A DNA stretch of 64,000 nt from Heyndrickxia shackletonii (GTDB lineage: Bacteria; Bacillota; Bacilli; Bacillales; Bacillaceae_C): contig NZ_LJJC01000004.1 in NCBI RefSeq assembly GCF_001420715.1, positions 1,549,678 to 1,613,677 of the forward strand, read 5' to 3'. A model generated the notes under the pieces. The model saw nothing but the letters and a program-made list of their open reading frames with translations, did not search any database and was not told where the DNA came from. Numbering within the stretch: the first letter of the stretch is position 1; each line of letters begins with the position of its first letter. Made by a program: the position numbers and the translations under genes. Of the stretch, positions 35,734 to 44,508 are shown piece by piece.

Positions 35734-37437
35734 ATGGAAAATAAACCTTGGTTGTCTCATTATCCTGAAGAAATCCCTAAGACATTACAACTAGAAGAAA
35801 AACCAGTGCATGCTTATTTAACAAAAGCAGCAGAAATTTATTCAGACAAAATTGCCATACATTTTATGGGGAAGGAACTGACATACAAAGAGGTATATGA
35901 ATCATCTGTAAAATTAGCTAGCTATTTGCGAACGTTAGGAATTAAAAAAGGTGATAAGGTGGCAATTATGCTGCCAAATGGTCCACAATCAGTCATCAGC
36001 TACTTTGGTGTGCTTTATGCAGGAGGTGTTGTTGTTCAAACTAATCCTCTATATACTGAAAGAGAGCTTGCATATCAAATGGAGGATTCAGAAGCAAAAG
36101 CGATTATTACGTTGGATATCCTTTTTCCAAGAGTTACAAAAATAATGGGAAAGACTAGTATAAACGACATTATTGTAACCGCTGTCAAAGATTATTTGCC
36201 ATTTCCAAAAAATATCGTATATCCATTCATACAGAAGAAACAAACAGGAATGGTTGTAAAAATTGAACATAGTGGACATCAACATTTGCTCAAAAGAATA
36301 ATAGCTGAAACACCCGCAGAAGATCCGCAAGCTGACCCTGAATTTGATTTTGAAAATGATCTCGCATTACTCCAGTATACTGGTGGAACAACCGGGTTCC
36401 CAAAAGGCGTGATGCTGACACATAAAAATTTAGTAGCTAATGCGACCATGTGTGATGCATGGATTTATAAAGCGAAGAAAGGCGAAGAAGTTGTTTTAGG
36501 ATTGCTCCCATTTTTCCATGTATATGGTATGACTGCAGTTCTTATTTTATCCATTATGCAAGGATATAAAATGGTGCTTTTGCCGAAATTCGATGCGGAA
36601 ACCACTTTAAAAACGATACAAAAACAACGTCCAACACTATTCCCTGGTGCACCAACTATTTATATAGGATTATTAAATCATCCGGATATAAAAAAATATG
36701 ATTTATCCTCGATTGATTCATGTATAAGTGGCTCTGCCCCTTTACCGATAGATGTTCAGGAGCGGTTTGAAGAAGTCACAGGGGGGAAGCTTGTTGAGGG
36801 TTACGGTTTGACAGAATCTTCACCCGTCACACATGCTAATTTTGTTTGGGATAAAAAAAGAGTGAAGGGTAGTATCGGCGTCCCATGGCCTGATACGGAT
36901 TCTGCTATATTCTCATTAGAGACAGGTGAAATATTGCCTCCTGGAGAAATTGGTGAAATTGCGGTAAAAGGACCACAGGTCATGAAAGGATATTGGAACC
37001 GACCGGAAGAAACGGAACAAGTATTAAAGAACGGCTGGTTATTTACGGGTGATTTAGGCTATATGGATGAAGAAGGGTATTTTTATGTAGTGGACCGGAA
37101 AAAGGATATGATCATTGCTGGAGGTTATAATATATATCCCCGTGAAGTGGAAGAAGTGCTATATGAGCATCCTGATATTCAAGAAGCAGTAGTTGCCGGG
37201 ATACCTGATCCTTATCGTGGTGAAACAGTTAAGGCATATATTGTTTTGAAAGAAAATGCAAATGTAACAGAATCTGATCTGAATGCTTTTACAAGAAAAC
37301 ATTTAGCAGCTTATAAGATTCCGAGAATTTATGAATTCAGAAAAGAATTGCCGAAAACTGCAGTTGGGAAAATTTTACGAAGAACTTTAATTGACGAGGA
37401 AAGAAAAAAGCAGCAAGATCAAGAAGAAATAGGGTAG
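35734..37437 (+). CDS. lcfA: long-chain fatty acid-CoA ligase
   Basis: Activates long-chain fatty acids to acyl-CoA with ATP, the entry step of beta-oxidation. The 567-residue adenylate-forming enzyme shows the P-loop LLQYTGGTTGFPKGVMLTH (about residue 214), the A5 motif EGYGLTESSPV, the A7 motif LFTGDLGYMDEEGYF, the hinge DRKKDMIIAGGYNIYP and the A10 lysine PKTAVGKILRR. The start follows TAGGAGGGG. It leads the FadR regulon cluster lcfA-fadR-fadB-etfB-etfA; a terminator and a second FadR operator separate it from fadR. Confidence 0.96.
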   Translation: MENKPWLSHYPEEIPKTLQLEEKPVHAYLTKAAEIYSDKIAIHFMGKELTYKEVYESSVKLASYLRTLGIKKGDKVAIMLPNGPQSVISYFGVLYAGGVVVQTNPLYTERELAYQMEDSEAKAIITLDILFPRVTKIMGKTSINDIIVTAVKDYLPFPKNIVYPFIQKKQTGMVVKIEHSGHQHLLKRIIAETPAEDPQADPEFDFENDLALLQYTGGTTGFPKGVMLTHKNLVANATMCDAWIYKAKKGEEVVLGLLPFFHVYGMTAVLILSIMQGYKMVLLPKFDAETTLKTIQKQRPTLFPGAPTIYIGLLNHPDIKKYDLSSIDSCISGSAPLPIDVQERFEEVTGGKLVEGYGLTESSPVTHANFVWDKKRVKGSIGVPWPDTDSAIFSLETGEILPPGEIGEIAVKGPQVMKGYWNRPEETEQVLKNGWLFTGDLGYMDEEGYFYVVDRKKDMIIAGGYNIYPREVEEVLYEHPDIQEAVVAGIPDPYRGETVKAYIVLKENANVTESDLNAFTRKHLAAYKIPRIYEFRKELPKTAVGKILRRTLIDEERKKQQDQEEIG

Positions 37438-37448
37438 AATAAAATTTC

Positions 37449-37477
37449 AGAGCCCATTAAAAGGCTCTTCGTTTTTG
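37449..37477 (+). terminator. lcfA terminator
   Basis: AGAGCC / GGCTCT stem with CATTAAAA loop region, then TTCGTTTTTG. Moderate strength. Confidence 0.6.
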
Positions 37478-37489
37478 TGTGGAATATTC

Positions 37490-37543
37490 TTGACATTAAA
37501 ATGAATTCAAATTAAGATAAGATTATGAATGAATAGTCATTCA
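37490..37543 (+). promoter_or_regulatory. fadR promoter and FadR operator
   Basis: TTGACA (37490-37495), 17-bp spacer, TAAGAT (37513-37518), followed by TGAATGAATAGTCATTCA at 37526-37543, an exact match to the FadR consensus at the transcription start. This predicts autoregulation of fadR and control of the downstream genes. Confidence 0.88.
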
Positions 37544-37658
37544 TTTTTGAAAAGAATATATATTCATTATACCTAAGTTGAATGGAAATGACTGGGTATA
37601 CTTAGTTTTTTCCATCCAACATCTAACCCCTCACCTAGAATGGAGGAAACCATACGTT

Positions 37659-38240
37659 TTGAAAAGTAATAAACCTAAATACAAACAAATAATAGATGCT
37701 GCTGTCATTGTAATAGCGGAAAATGGGTACCACCAAGCCCAAGTATCGAAAATTGCAAAGCAAGCTGGTGTTGCGGATGGGACCATTTATCTTTATTTCA
37801 AAAATAAAGAAGATATATTAATATCATTGTTTCAGGAAAAGATGGGGTCCTTTATTGAAAAGATAAGAAAAGGAATAACAGGGAAAGAGACCGCAGCTGA
37901 GAAACTGTTAGTAATGGTCGAAAGTCATTTTAACATATTATCCGAAGACCATAATATGGCTGTCGTTACCCAGTTAGAATTACGCCAATCAAATAAAGAA
38001 TTGCGTCTAAAGATTAATGATGTTTTAAAAGGATATTTTCAATTAGTCGATGAAATTCTCCACTTTGGAATGGAAACGGGTGAATTCGATCCGAACTTGG
38101 ATATTAGGGTTTCGAGACAAATGATTTTTGGCACTGTTGATGAAATTGTTACGACATGGATAATGAATGAAGAGAAATTCGACTTGGTAGCATTAGCGCC
38201 GTCTGTTCATCAATTATTAATTAAAGCTGTTTCCATCTAA
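37659..38240 (+). CDS. fadR: TetR-family fatty acid degradation repressor FadR
   Basis: TetR/AcrR repressor that binds TGAATGAATANTCATTCA and is released by long-chain acyl-CoA. The N-terminal helix-turn-helix is QVSKIAKQAGVADGTIYLYFKNKEDIL (about residues 26-52); the ligand domain carries IVTQLELRQSN-type sequence (VVTQLELRQSNKELRLKIN) shared with B. subtilis FadR. The product is 193 residues. TTG at 37659 is chosen because GGAGGA precedes it and the family starts with a short K-S-N-K-P-K-Y segment; the longer frame from 37578 overlaps the promoter. The operator lies upstream. Confidence 0.95.
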   Translation: MKSNKPKYKQIIDAAVIVIAENGYHQAQVSKIAKQAGVADGTIYLYFKNKEDILISLFQEKMGSFIEKIRKGITGKETAAEKLLVMVESHFNILSEDHNMAVVTQLELRQSNKELRLKINDVLKGYFQLVDEILHFGMETGEFDPNLDIRVSRQMIFGTVDEIVTTWIMNEEKFDLVALAPSVHQLLIKAVSI

Positions 38241-38394
38241 GGAAGGGCAAAAGCCTGTGATAAAATTGTACGAAAATAGAAAAACCTTTAATAGATTTGG
38301 TGGACAGAATGAAACAAATATGGCTTACTTTTAGTAGGGGGATTTCTTTCCCCTTGTTAATCACGAAGGTCAACAAAGAGGGAGGAGAAAGCGT

Positions 38395-39168
38395 TTGGAA
38401 TTTTTAACATTAACCAGTGAGAATCATCTAGCTTATGTAACCATCCATAGACCACCAGCAAACGCTCTTGCGTCTGGACTTTTGGAAGAGCTTTCACAAG
38501 TGTTGGATGAGATTGAGTCAAATAAAGAAATACGAGTCGTCTTACTGCATGGTGAAGGGCGCTTTTTCTCAGCAGGGGCTGATATAAAAGAGTTTACCAC
38601 TATTAAAACAGAAGAAGACTTCGGTAAGCTTGGTAAAAAGGGGCAAGACTTGTTTGAAAGAATGGAAAGATTTCCAAAACCAATTATTGCTGCCATTCAT
38701 GGTGCTGCACTCGGCGGTGGATTAGAACTCGCGATGGCCTGCCATATCAGACTTGTAACCGAATCGGCAAAGCTAGGATTACCTGAACTACAATTAGGAC
38801 TAGTTCCCGGATTTGCAGGTACACAGAGGTTGCCGCGGTATGTAGGCATGGCAAAAGCAATGGAGATGTTATTTACAAGTGAACCCATCAGCGGAGCAGA
38901 GGCAGTGAAATGGGGACTTGCCAATCATGCATATTCCGATGAGGACTTAATGCCAAAGGCAAAAGAACTAGCATTGAAAATTGCGAAGAAGAGTCCGGTA
39001 TCGGTTGGTGCCGCTATTGAACTATTAAACTATGGAAAAACAGAAAATTTCTACAATGGTGTCGCACGCGAATCAGAACTATTTGGGCGTGTTTTTAAAT
39101 CAAAGGACGGGCAAGAAGGAATTGCCGCATTTATTGAAAAGCGGGAACCAAACTTTACCGGAGAATAG
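38395..39168 (+). CDS. fadB: enoyl-CoA hydratase
   Basis: Crotonase-fold hydratase of beta-oxidation, 257 residues, converting trans-2-enoyl-CoA to 3-hydroxyacyl-CoA. The oxyanion-hole segment GEGRFFSAGADIKEF (about 52-66) and the signature IHGAALGGGLELAMACHIRL lead to GLPELQLGLVPGFAGTQRLPR, which holds the active-site Glu. The start is TTG after GGGAGGAG. It follows fadR and precedes etfBA as in the B. subtilis operon. Confidence 0.94.
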   Translation: MEFLTLTSENHLAYVTIHRPPANALASGLLEELSQVLDEIESNKEIRVVLLHGEGRFFSAGADIKEFTTIKTEEDFGKLGKKGQDLFERMERFPKPIIAAIHGAALGGGLELAMACHIRLVTESAKLGLPELQLGLVPGFAGTQRLPRYVGMAKAMEMLFTSEPISGAEAVKWGLANHAYSDEDLMPKAKELALKIAKKSPVSVGAAIELLNYGKTENFYNGVARESELFGRVFKSKDGQEGIAAFIEKREPNFTGE

Positions 39169-39326
39169 CGTTTAGTGGCCCTTTAGATGCCAAATTATAT
39201 AAGAAATTATCCCAATCTTTAAAACTAACAAAATGTTTATGAAAGCTCTTTTCTTAAAATAGGATAATTTTGAAAAGGAAAATCTTATTATATGAAAGCA
39301 GCTTATTAAATCTAGGAGGGTTTAGG

Positions 39327-40100
39327 ATGAATATTTTTGTACTCTTAAAAAGAACATTCGATACAGAGGAAAAAATTACTCTTTCGGGTGGACAAATTAA
39401 TGAAGATGGTGCTGAATTTATTATTAACCCATATGATGAATATGCAGTGGAGGAAGCAATTCAAGTTCGCGATGCACATGGCGGCGAAGTGACCGTTGTT
39501 ACTGTAGGAAATGAAGAAGCGGAAAAACAGTTGCGTACTGCATTGGCAATGGGTGCTGACAAAGCTGTCCTTATTAATATAGAGGATGATATAGACTACG
39601 CTGACCAATTTACGACTGCTAAGATTTTAGCTGAGTTTTTAAAGGATAAAGAAGCAGATTTGATTATTGGCGGAAATGTAGCGATTGATAATAGTTCAGG
39701 TCAAGTTGGCCCACGGGTTGCTGACCTATTAAATATTCCATATGTAACCACAATTACAAAATTGACGATCGATGGTGACAAAGTAACGGTTGTTCGTGAT
39801 GTAGAAGGCGACTCTGAAGTCATTGAAACATCATTACCATTGTTGGTTACGGCTCAACAAGGCCTAAATGAGCCACGTTACCCATCTTTGCCTGGAATTA
39901 TGAAAGCAAAGAAAAAGCCTTTGGAAGAGCTTGAAATTGATGATTTAGATTTAGAAGAAGATGACGTGGAAGCGAAAACAAAAACAATTGAAGTCTATTT
40001 ACCGCCTAAAAAGGAAGCTGGAAAAATCTTAGAAGGCGATTTAGATGCTCAAGTGAAAGAGCTAGTTAACTTGCTTCATAAGGAAGCTAAAGTAGTTTGA
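39327..40100 (+). CDS. etfB: electron transfer flavoprotein beta subunit
   Basis: The AMP-binding subunit of ETF, which carries electrons from acyl-CoA dehydrogenases to the respiratory chain. The 257-residue protein begins MNIFVLLKRTFDTEEKI and holds DEYAVEEAIQVRD, the RTALAMGADKAVLI region and the C-terminal arm with EPRYPSLPGIMKAKKKPLEE. The ATG at 39327 follows AGGAGGG; the ORF from 39270 would add 19 residues across that site. It is paired with etfA. Confidence 0.95.
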   Translation: MNIFVLLKRTFDTEEKITLSGGQINEDGAEFIINPYDEYAVEEAIQVRDAHGGEVTVVTVGNEEAEKQLRTALAMGADKAVLINIEDDIDYADQFTTAKILAEFLKDKEADLIIGGNVAIDNSSGQVGPRVADLLNIPYVTTITKLTIDGDKVTVVRDVEGDSEVIETSLPLLVTAQQGLNEPRYPSLPGIMKAKKKPLEELEIDDLDLEEDDVEAKTKTIEVYLPPKKEAGKILEGDLDAQVKELVNLLHKEAKVV

Positions 40101-40329
40101 TTTAGATACATTTACTAGAAAAATTGGACGATATATTACTAAGGATTCTTTTCTAATAAGTTGATGTTTCTCGTATTCTTTAAAAATCCTAACATGTATT
40201 AGATTTGGGGCATCTTTTCTTTGGATACCTGTTCTAATGCTGAATTAGGAAGTTTTGAATATTTTTAAATACAAAAAGCATAACGATTAAGAAAAGAGCC
40301 GTACTGAACATACAGGGAGGTTTTTTCTA

Positions 40330-41310
40330 ATGGCAAGAAAAGTTCTAGTATTAGGTGAGGTTCGTGACGGATCACTTCGTAATGTTTCATTTGAAGCCAT
40401 TGCAGCTGGAAAGACAGTTGCTGAAGGCGGAGAGGTTGTCGGTGTACTAGTTGGTGAAGCGGTATCAAGCTTGGCTAATGAATTAATTCAATATGGTGCG
40501 GACCGAGTAGTGGTGGTAGAGGATGAAAAATTAAAGCAGTACTCCTCTGACGGATACTCGCAAGCATTTTTGACGGTCGTAAATAATGAAAATCCGGAAG
40601 GCATTGTATTTGGGCATACTGCACTTGGAAAAGATTTATCACCAAAAATCGCGAGTAAGCTTAACACTGGCTTAATCTCCGATGCTACTAGTGTTGAGGT
40701 AGTAGGAGGTAATCTAGTATTTACACGCCCAATTTACTCTGGTAAGGCTTTCGAAAAGAAAATTGTAACAGACGGAATCATTTTTGCTACCATTCGTCCA
40801 AATAATATTAGTCCATTACAAAAGGATGAAGGAAAAACAGGGGATGTAAGCTCTGTTTCTGCCGAAATTAAGGATCTTCGTACCATCATTAAAGAAGTAG
40901 TTCGCAAAGCAAGCGAAGGTGTGGATCTTTCTGAAGCAAAAGTAGTCATCGCCGGTGGACGCGGTGTGAAAAGTGCGGAGGGCTTTCAGCCGCTTAAAGA
41001 GCTTGCGGATGTACTTGGTGGTGCTGTAGGTGCTTCCCGTGGTGCTTGTGATGCCGATTATTGTGATTATTCCTTACAAATAGGCCAAACAGGTAAAGTA
41101 GTTACTCCAGATCTATATATTGCTTGCGGAATTTCAGGTGCAATTCAGCATTTAGCTGGAATGAGTAATTCAAAGGTAATCGTTGCTATTAATAAAGATC
41201 CTGAGGCAAATATCTTTAAAGTGGCAGATTACGGAATTGTTGGCGATTTGTTCGAAGTCGTTCCAATGCTTACAGAAGAATTTAAAAAGTTAAAAGTTGC
41301 TCAATCATAA
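40330..41310 (+). CDS. etfA: electron transfer flavoprotein alpha subunit
   Basis: The FAD-binding subunit of ETF, 326 residues. The N-terminal half forms a Rossmann-like domain; the C-terminal FAD domain shows VIAGGRGVKSAEGFQPLKEL, GAVGASRGACDADYC, QIGQTGKVVTPDLYIACGIS, GAIQHLAGM and NKDPEANIFKVADYGIVGD, all diagnostic. The ATG follows AGGGAGG. The 229-base gap after etfB holds no gene. A strong terminator follows. Confidence 0.96.
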   Translation: MARKVLVLGEVRDGSLRNVSFEAIAAGKTVAEGGEVVGVLVGEAVSSLANELIQYGADRVVVVEDEKLKQYSSDGYSQAFLTVVNNENPEGIVFGHTALGKDLSPKIASKLNTGLISDATSVEVVGGNLVFTRPIYSGKAFEKKIVTDGIIFATIRPNNISPLQKDEGKTGDVSSVSAEIKDLRTIIKEVVRKASEGVDLSEAKVVIAGGRGVKSAEGFQPLKELADVLGGAVGASRGACDADYCDYSLQIGQTGKVVTPDLYIACGISGAIQHLAGMSNSKVIVAINKDPEANIFKVADYGIVGDLFEVVPMLTEEFKKLKVAQS

Positions 41311-41328
41311 TTTAAATATAGGAGACCG

Positions 41329-41359
41329 AAGTGTAGGGATATATCCTACACTTTTTTTG
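41329..41359 (+). terminator. etfA terminator
   Basis: AAGTGTAGG / CCTACACTT stem with a short loop and seven Ts. Confidence 0.88.
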
Positions 41360-41415
41360 TTGCTTAGGAATTTATAAAATTGAACCTTGTGGATAACTAT
41401 TTGAAAAGTTGTCTA

Positions 41416-41660
41416 CGTCTAGCGCAAGCAGATATCGGCTAGTGGATTTCTCCGTCTCCTCCCTACGATAAGTCAACATCAGGTAAAATTACATTTCAAA
41501 TTTTACTCGTTGAAAATGTAAGTTCACTTGTTCGTGAACTATCTCACTGTGTTTCCTTTACCTCGAGGTGAGCGACTACGAAATCCATACGCAGACGGGC
41601 AAGGCGCTTTTCGCATTTGTTCTTTTAAACACACCAGTTCTAGCTGAAAAAAGTTTCTAA
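41416..41660. repeat. dispersed repeat element, copy 2 (reverse orientation)
   Basis: Begins GTCTAGCGCAAGCAGATATC and GGCTAGTGGATTTCTCCGTC, the reverse complement of the right half of the copy after mutSB, including the following GTCAACATCA. A 41500-41560 insert (AAAATTTGAAATG-like inverted pieces around TTCGTGAACT) and a mirrored end GACTACGAAATCC close it. It fills the gap between etfA and the copper ATPase. Confidence 0.7.
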
Positions 41661-41704
41661 TAAACTTAGTAGTAATAATGATCAGGTAGAAGCTGGTGAT
41701 AAAA

Positions 41705-43906
41705 ATGATAGAAACTATCCATCTAAATATCGATGGAATGTATTGTAGCGCTTGTTCTGGAAGAATTGAAAAGTCAGTTTTGAAATTGGAAGGAATTTTT
41801 GATGTAAATATTAACTTAGCAACAGAAAAAGGGAGGGTTGTATATGATTCGGCTTATATTTCAAATGAAACCATCCTAGAAAGGATAAAAAAATTAGGAT
41901 ATATTCCAACCCTAATAAATCAAAAAGACAAACATGTTAATAAGGAGAATAATAAAGAAATTACTTCCTTGACTTGGAAGGTAATTGTATCGATTATATT
42001 TTCCTTACCGTTAGTATTAACAATGTTTGTTCAATCTAACTGGATAAATATTGAATTGCCCCAAATGTTTTTTAGTCCATGGTTTCAGCTAATGCTTGCA
42101 ACCCCTGTTCAGTTTATCATTGCCTTTCCTTTCTACGAGGGTGCTTGGAATGCCATTAAAAATCGTGGAGCAACAATGGATGTACTAGTTGTGATAAGTA
42201 CAACATCCGCCTATTTTTATAGCCATTATCTTACAGTTCTTTCATTTAAGATGGATCATGATCTTCCTCCTATCCATCTTCATTATGAAACAAGTGTTTT
42301 GATTATTACATTTGTCTTGATTGGTAAATTAATCGAGGTAAAGACAAAGAGAAAAACAATGGATGCCATTCATTCATTAAATAAGTTAAAAGCAAATTCA
42401 GCAACTATTATTTTAAACGGCAAAGAGATAAAAAAATCTATTGGGGATATTAATCCAGGTGATGTTGTAATAGTAAAGGCCGGTGAAAAAATCCCTATTG
42501 ATGGACAAGTTATGAGTGGTTTAACAACCGTAAATGAATCCATGTTAACTGGAGAAAGTATTCCGATTGAGAAGAAAAAAGGAAAAATTGTTTATGCAGG
42601 AACCATTAATTTATCAAATGTAATCACATTGAAAGCTACAAAAAAACATTCCGAGACCCTGTTATCAAAAATCATTGACATTGTAGAAGAAGCACAGCTT
42701 TCCAAACCTCCTATACAAAATATTGCAGACCGGTTTACAGCTTTTTTTGTCCCTGTTGTCCTTATTCTGGGCATGGTGACATTTCTTCTTTGGTATTTTA
42801 TTTTAGCTCCCGGAGTAATGAGTGAAGCAATGGAGAAAATGATTGCAGTTTTAATTATTTCCTGTCCCTGTGCGTTGGGTTTAGCAACGCCATTGTCTAT
42901 TATGGTCGGAAGTGGACGTGCTGCCAAGCTTGGAATTCTTTTTAAAGAAGGAAAAATGATTGAACTCCTAGGTAAAAATAATATTGTCGTTCTGGATAAG
43001 ACGGGTACGATTACGAAGGGAAAGCTGCAAGTAACAGATATCCTGGTTAGAGATATGGAGCAAAATTTATTTCTGCAGCTTGTCGGCTCTGTCGAAAAGG
43101 GAGTAAATCATCCAATAGGTAATTCTATAGCAGATGCAATAGAAAAAAAGATCAACGATATTCCTACAGCTGCAAGCTCAGAAGTAATGATTGGATATGG
43201 TGTAAAAGGAATTGTAATGGATAGAAAAATAAAGGTTGCCAGTGTCCATTATTTTGAAAAGCATCAAAAGACGCAGCTTAATCCAGTATATAAGCACCTC
43301 AAAAAAATGGAGGGAGAAGGGAAAACAGTCATGCTGGTTTCCATAGATAATCGTATTCATGGGATTATAGCTGTTAGAGATGAAATCAAAAAAACAGCAA
43401 AGAAGGCAATTACCCGTTTAAAAGGGATGGGCTTAAAGATTGTTATGTTATCCGGTGACAATCCGATAACGACAAAGAGTATTGCAAATATTACCGGTAT
43501 TAAGCATTATAAATCAGAAGTTTCTCCACAAGGTAAGGCAAATTGGATAAAAGATTATCAAAAGGCAGGAAATCGAATTATTATGGTCGGTGATGGAATT
43601 AATGATGCACCGGCATTGTCCGTTGCGAATGTTGGGGTGGGGTTAGGGACCGGCACCGATATTGCTATTGAAGCGGGCGATATTACAATCATGAACGGTG
43701 ATTTAAATAGGGTAGCGGATGCTATTAGCATCAGTAAAAAAACCATGATCAATATTAAGCAAAATTTTGCATGGGCATTTATGTACAATTTAATTTGTAT
43801 TCCACTAGCCATGATGGGGATATTACCTCCTTGGTTTGCAAGCGCAGCTATGGCCTTTAGCTCTGTCTCTGTTGTATTAAACTCCTTACGCTTGAAAAAT
43901 ATTTAA
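41705..43906 (+). CDS. copA: copper-translocating P-type ATPase
   Basis: A P1B-type ATPase exporting Cu(I), 733 residues from this start. One N-terminal metal-binding domain has the C-x2-C motif GMYCSACSGRIEKS (Cys14 and Cys17), where most Bacillus CopA proteins have two such domains. Then come the membrane helices, the actuator LTGES, the CPC membrane motif SCPCALGLATP (about 386), phosphorylation DKTGTITKG (about 430), HP dipeptide in GVNHPIGNSI and the hinge GDGINDAPALS. The ATG at 41705 is preceded by GGTGAT; a GTG at 41696 is possible. It interrupts the conserved etfA-trxA neighbourhood, without csoR or copZ beside it. Confidence 0.9.
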   Translation: MIETIHLNIDGMYCSACSGRIEKSVLKLEGIFDVNINLATEKGRVVYDSAYISNETILERIKKLGYIPTLINQKDKHVNKENNKEITSLTWKVIVSIIFSLPLVLTMFVQSNWINIELPQMFFSPWFQLMLATPVQFIIAFPFYEGAWNAIKNRGATMDVLVVISTTSAYFYSHYLTVLSFKMDHDLPPIHLHYETSVLIITFVLIGKLIEVKTKRKTMDAIHSLNKLKANSATIILNGKEIKKSIGDINPGDVVIVKAGEKIPIDGQVMSGLTTVNESMLTGESIPIEKKKGKIVYAGTINLSNVITLKATKKHSETLLSKIIDIVEEAQLSKPPIQNIADRFTAFFVPVVLILGMVTFLLWYFILAPGVMSEAMEKMIAVLIISCPCALGLATPLSIMVGSGRAAKLGILFKEGKMIELLGKNNIVVLDKTGTITKGKLQVTDILVRDMEQNLFLQLVGSVEKGVNHPIGNSIADAIEKKINDIPTAASSEVMIGYGVKGIVMDRKIKVASVHYFEKHQKTQLNPVYKHLKKMEGEGKTVMLVSIDNRIHGIIAVRDEIKKTAKKAITRLKGMGLKIVMLSGDNPITTKSIANITGIKHYKSEVSPQGKANWIKDYQKAGNRIIMVGDGINDAPALSVANVGVGLGTGTDIAIEAGDITIMNGDLNRVADAISISKKTMINIKQNFAWAFMYNLICIPLAMMGILPPWFASAAMAFSSVSVVLNSLRLKNI

Positions 43907-44026
43907 GTTCTGCATGTGAATAAGGGTGTGAATCAAGGGAAATTTATTAATTGAAACTTTTCATTAGCATGATTATCATTAGGATGATATACTTTCATTA
44001 ACGTTAAAATTAGGAGGCAAGTGATT

Positions 44027-44341
44027 ATGGCAATTTCACATGTAACAGATGCAAACTTTGCTGCTGAAACCAGCGAAGGTTTAGTATTAGTAGATTTTTG
44101 GGCAACTTGGTGCGGACCTTGTAAAATGATTGCACCTGTATTGGAAGAAGTGGATGCAGAACTTGGTGATAAAGTAAAAATCGCCAAATTAGATGTTGAT
44201 GAAAATCAAGAAACTGCAAGTAAATATGGTGTAATGAGCATTCCGACTCTCATTCTTATGAAGGACGGACAAGAAGTAGATAAAGTAATCGGTTATCAAC
44301 CGAAAGAAGCATTAGTTGAGTTTATCAATAAACATGCTTGA
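44027..44341 (+). CDS. trxA: thioredoxin
   Basis: Cytoplasmic thioredoxin, 104 residues, the same length as B. subtilis TrxA. The redox site is WCGPC (residues 28-32) in [16 protein letters not shown], and the cis-proline loop is MSIPTLIL. The ATG at 44027 lies 9 bases after AGGAGG; the GTG at 44021 is too near. It is followed by a repeat remnant and a terminator. Confidence 0.98.
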   Translation: MAISHVTDANFAAETSEGLVLVDFWATWCGPCKMIAPVLEEVDAELGDKVKIAKLDVDENQETASKYGVMSIPTLILMKDGQEVDKVIGYQPKEALVEFINKHA

Positions 44342-44346
44342 TGAAA

Positions 44347-44403
44347 GAAAAGCGAAAGTGTCTTGCCGTATCCGCTAGCTGATAGGCGCTGTAGCTAGAC
44401 AAT
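44347..44403. repeat. dispersed repeat element, short remnant (copy 3)
   Basis: TCCGCTAGCTGATAGGCGCT followed by GTAGCTAGACAATGA matches the right end of the copy after mutSB (TCCGCTAGCCTATAGGCGCT, then GAAGCTGGACAATAA). Only this end is kept. Confidence 0.7.
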
Positions 44404-44465
44404 GACTAAATTTAAGAATTATGTTATATGTTAAAAAAACATATACTTTCTTATTATTTAAAAGG

Positions 44466-44494
44466 AAATCCGAGTCTTGTGACTCGGATTTTTT
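44466..44494 (+). terminator. trxA terminator
   Basis: AAATCCGAGTC / GACTCGGATTT stem, 4-nt loop and T tract, just before the uvrC ribosome binding site. Confidence 0.88.
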
Positions 44495-44508
44495 GAAAGG
44501 TGAAAGAA

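Noticed and set aside
43970-43985. Fur-box-like TGATTATCATTA before trxA
   Set aside because: Only part of the 19-bp palindrome is matched in AT-rich sequence, and trxA has no known iron control.
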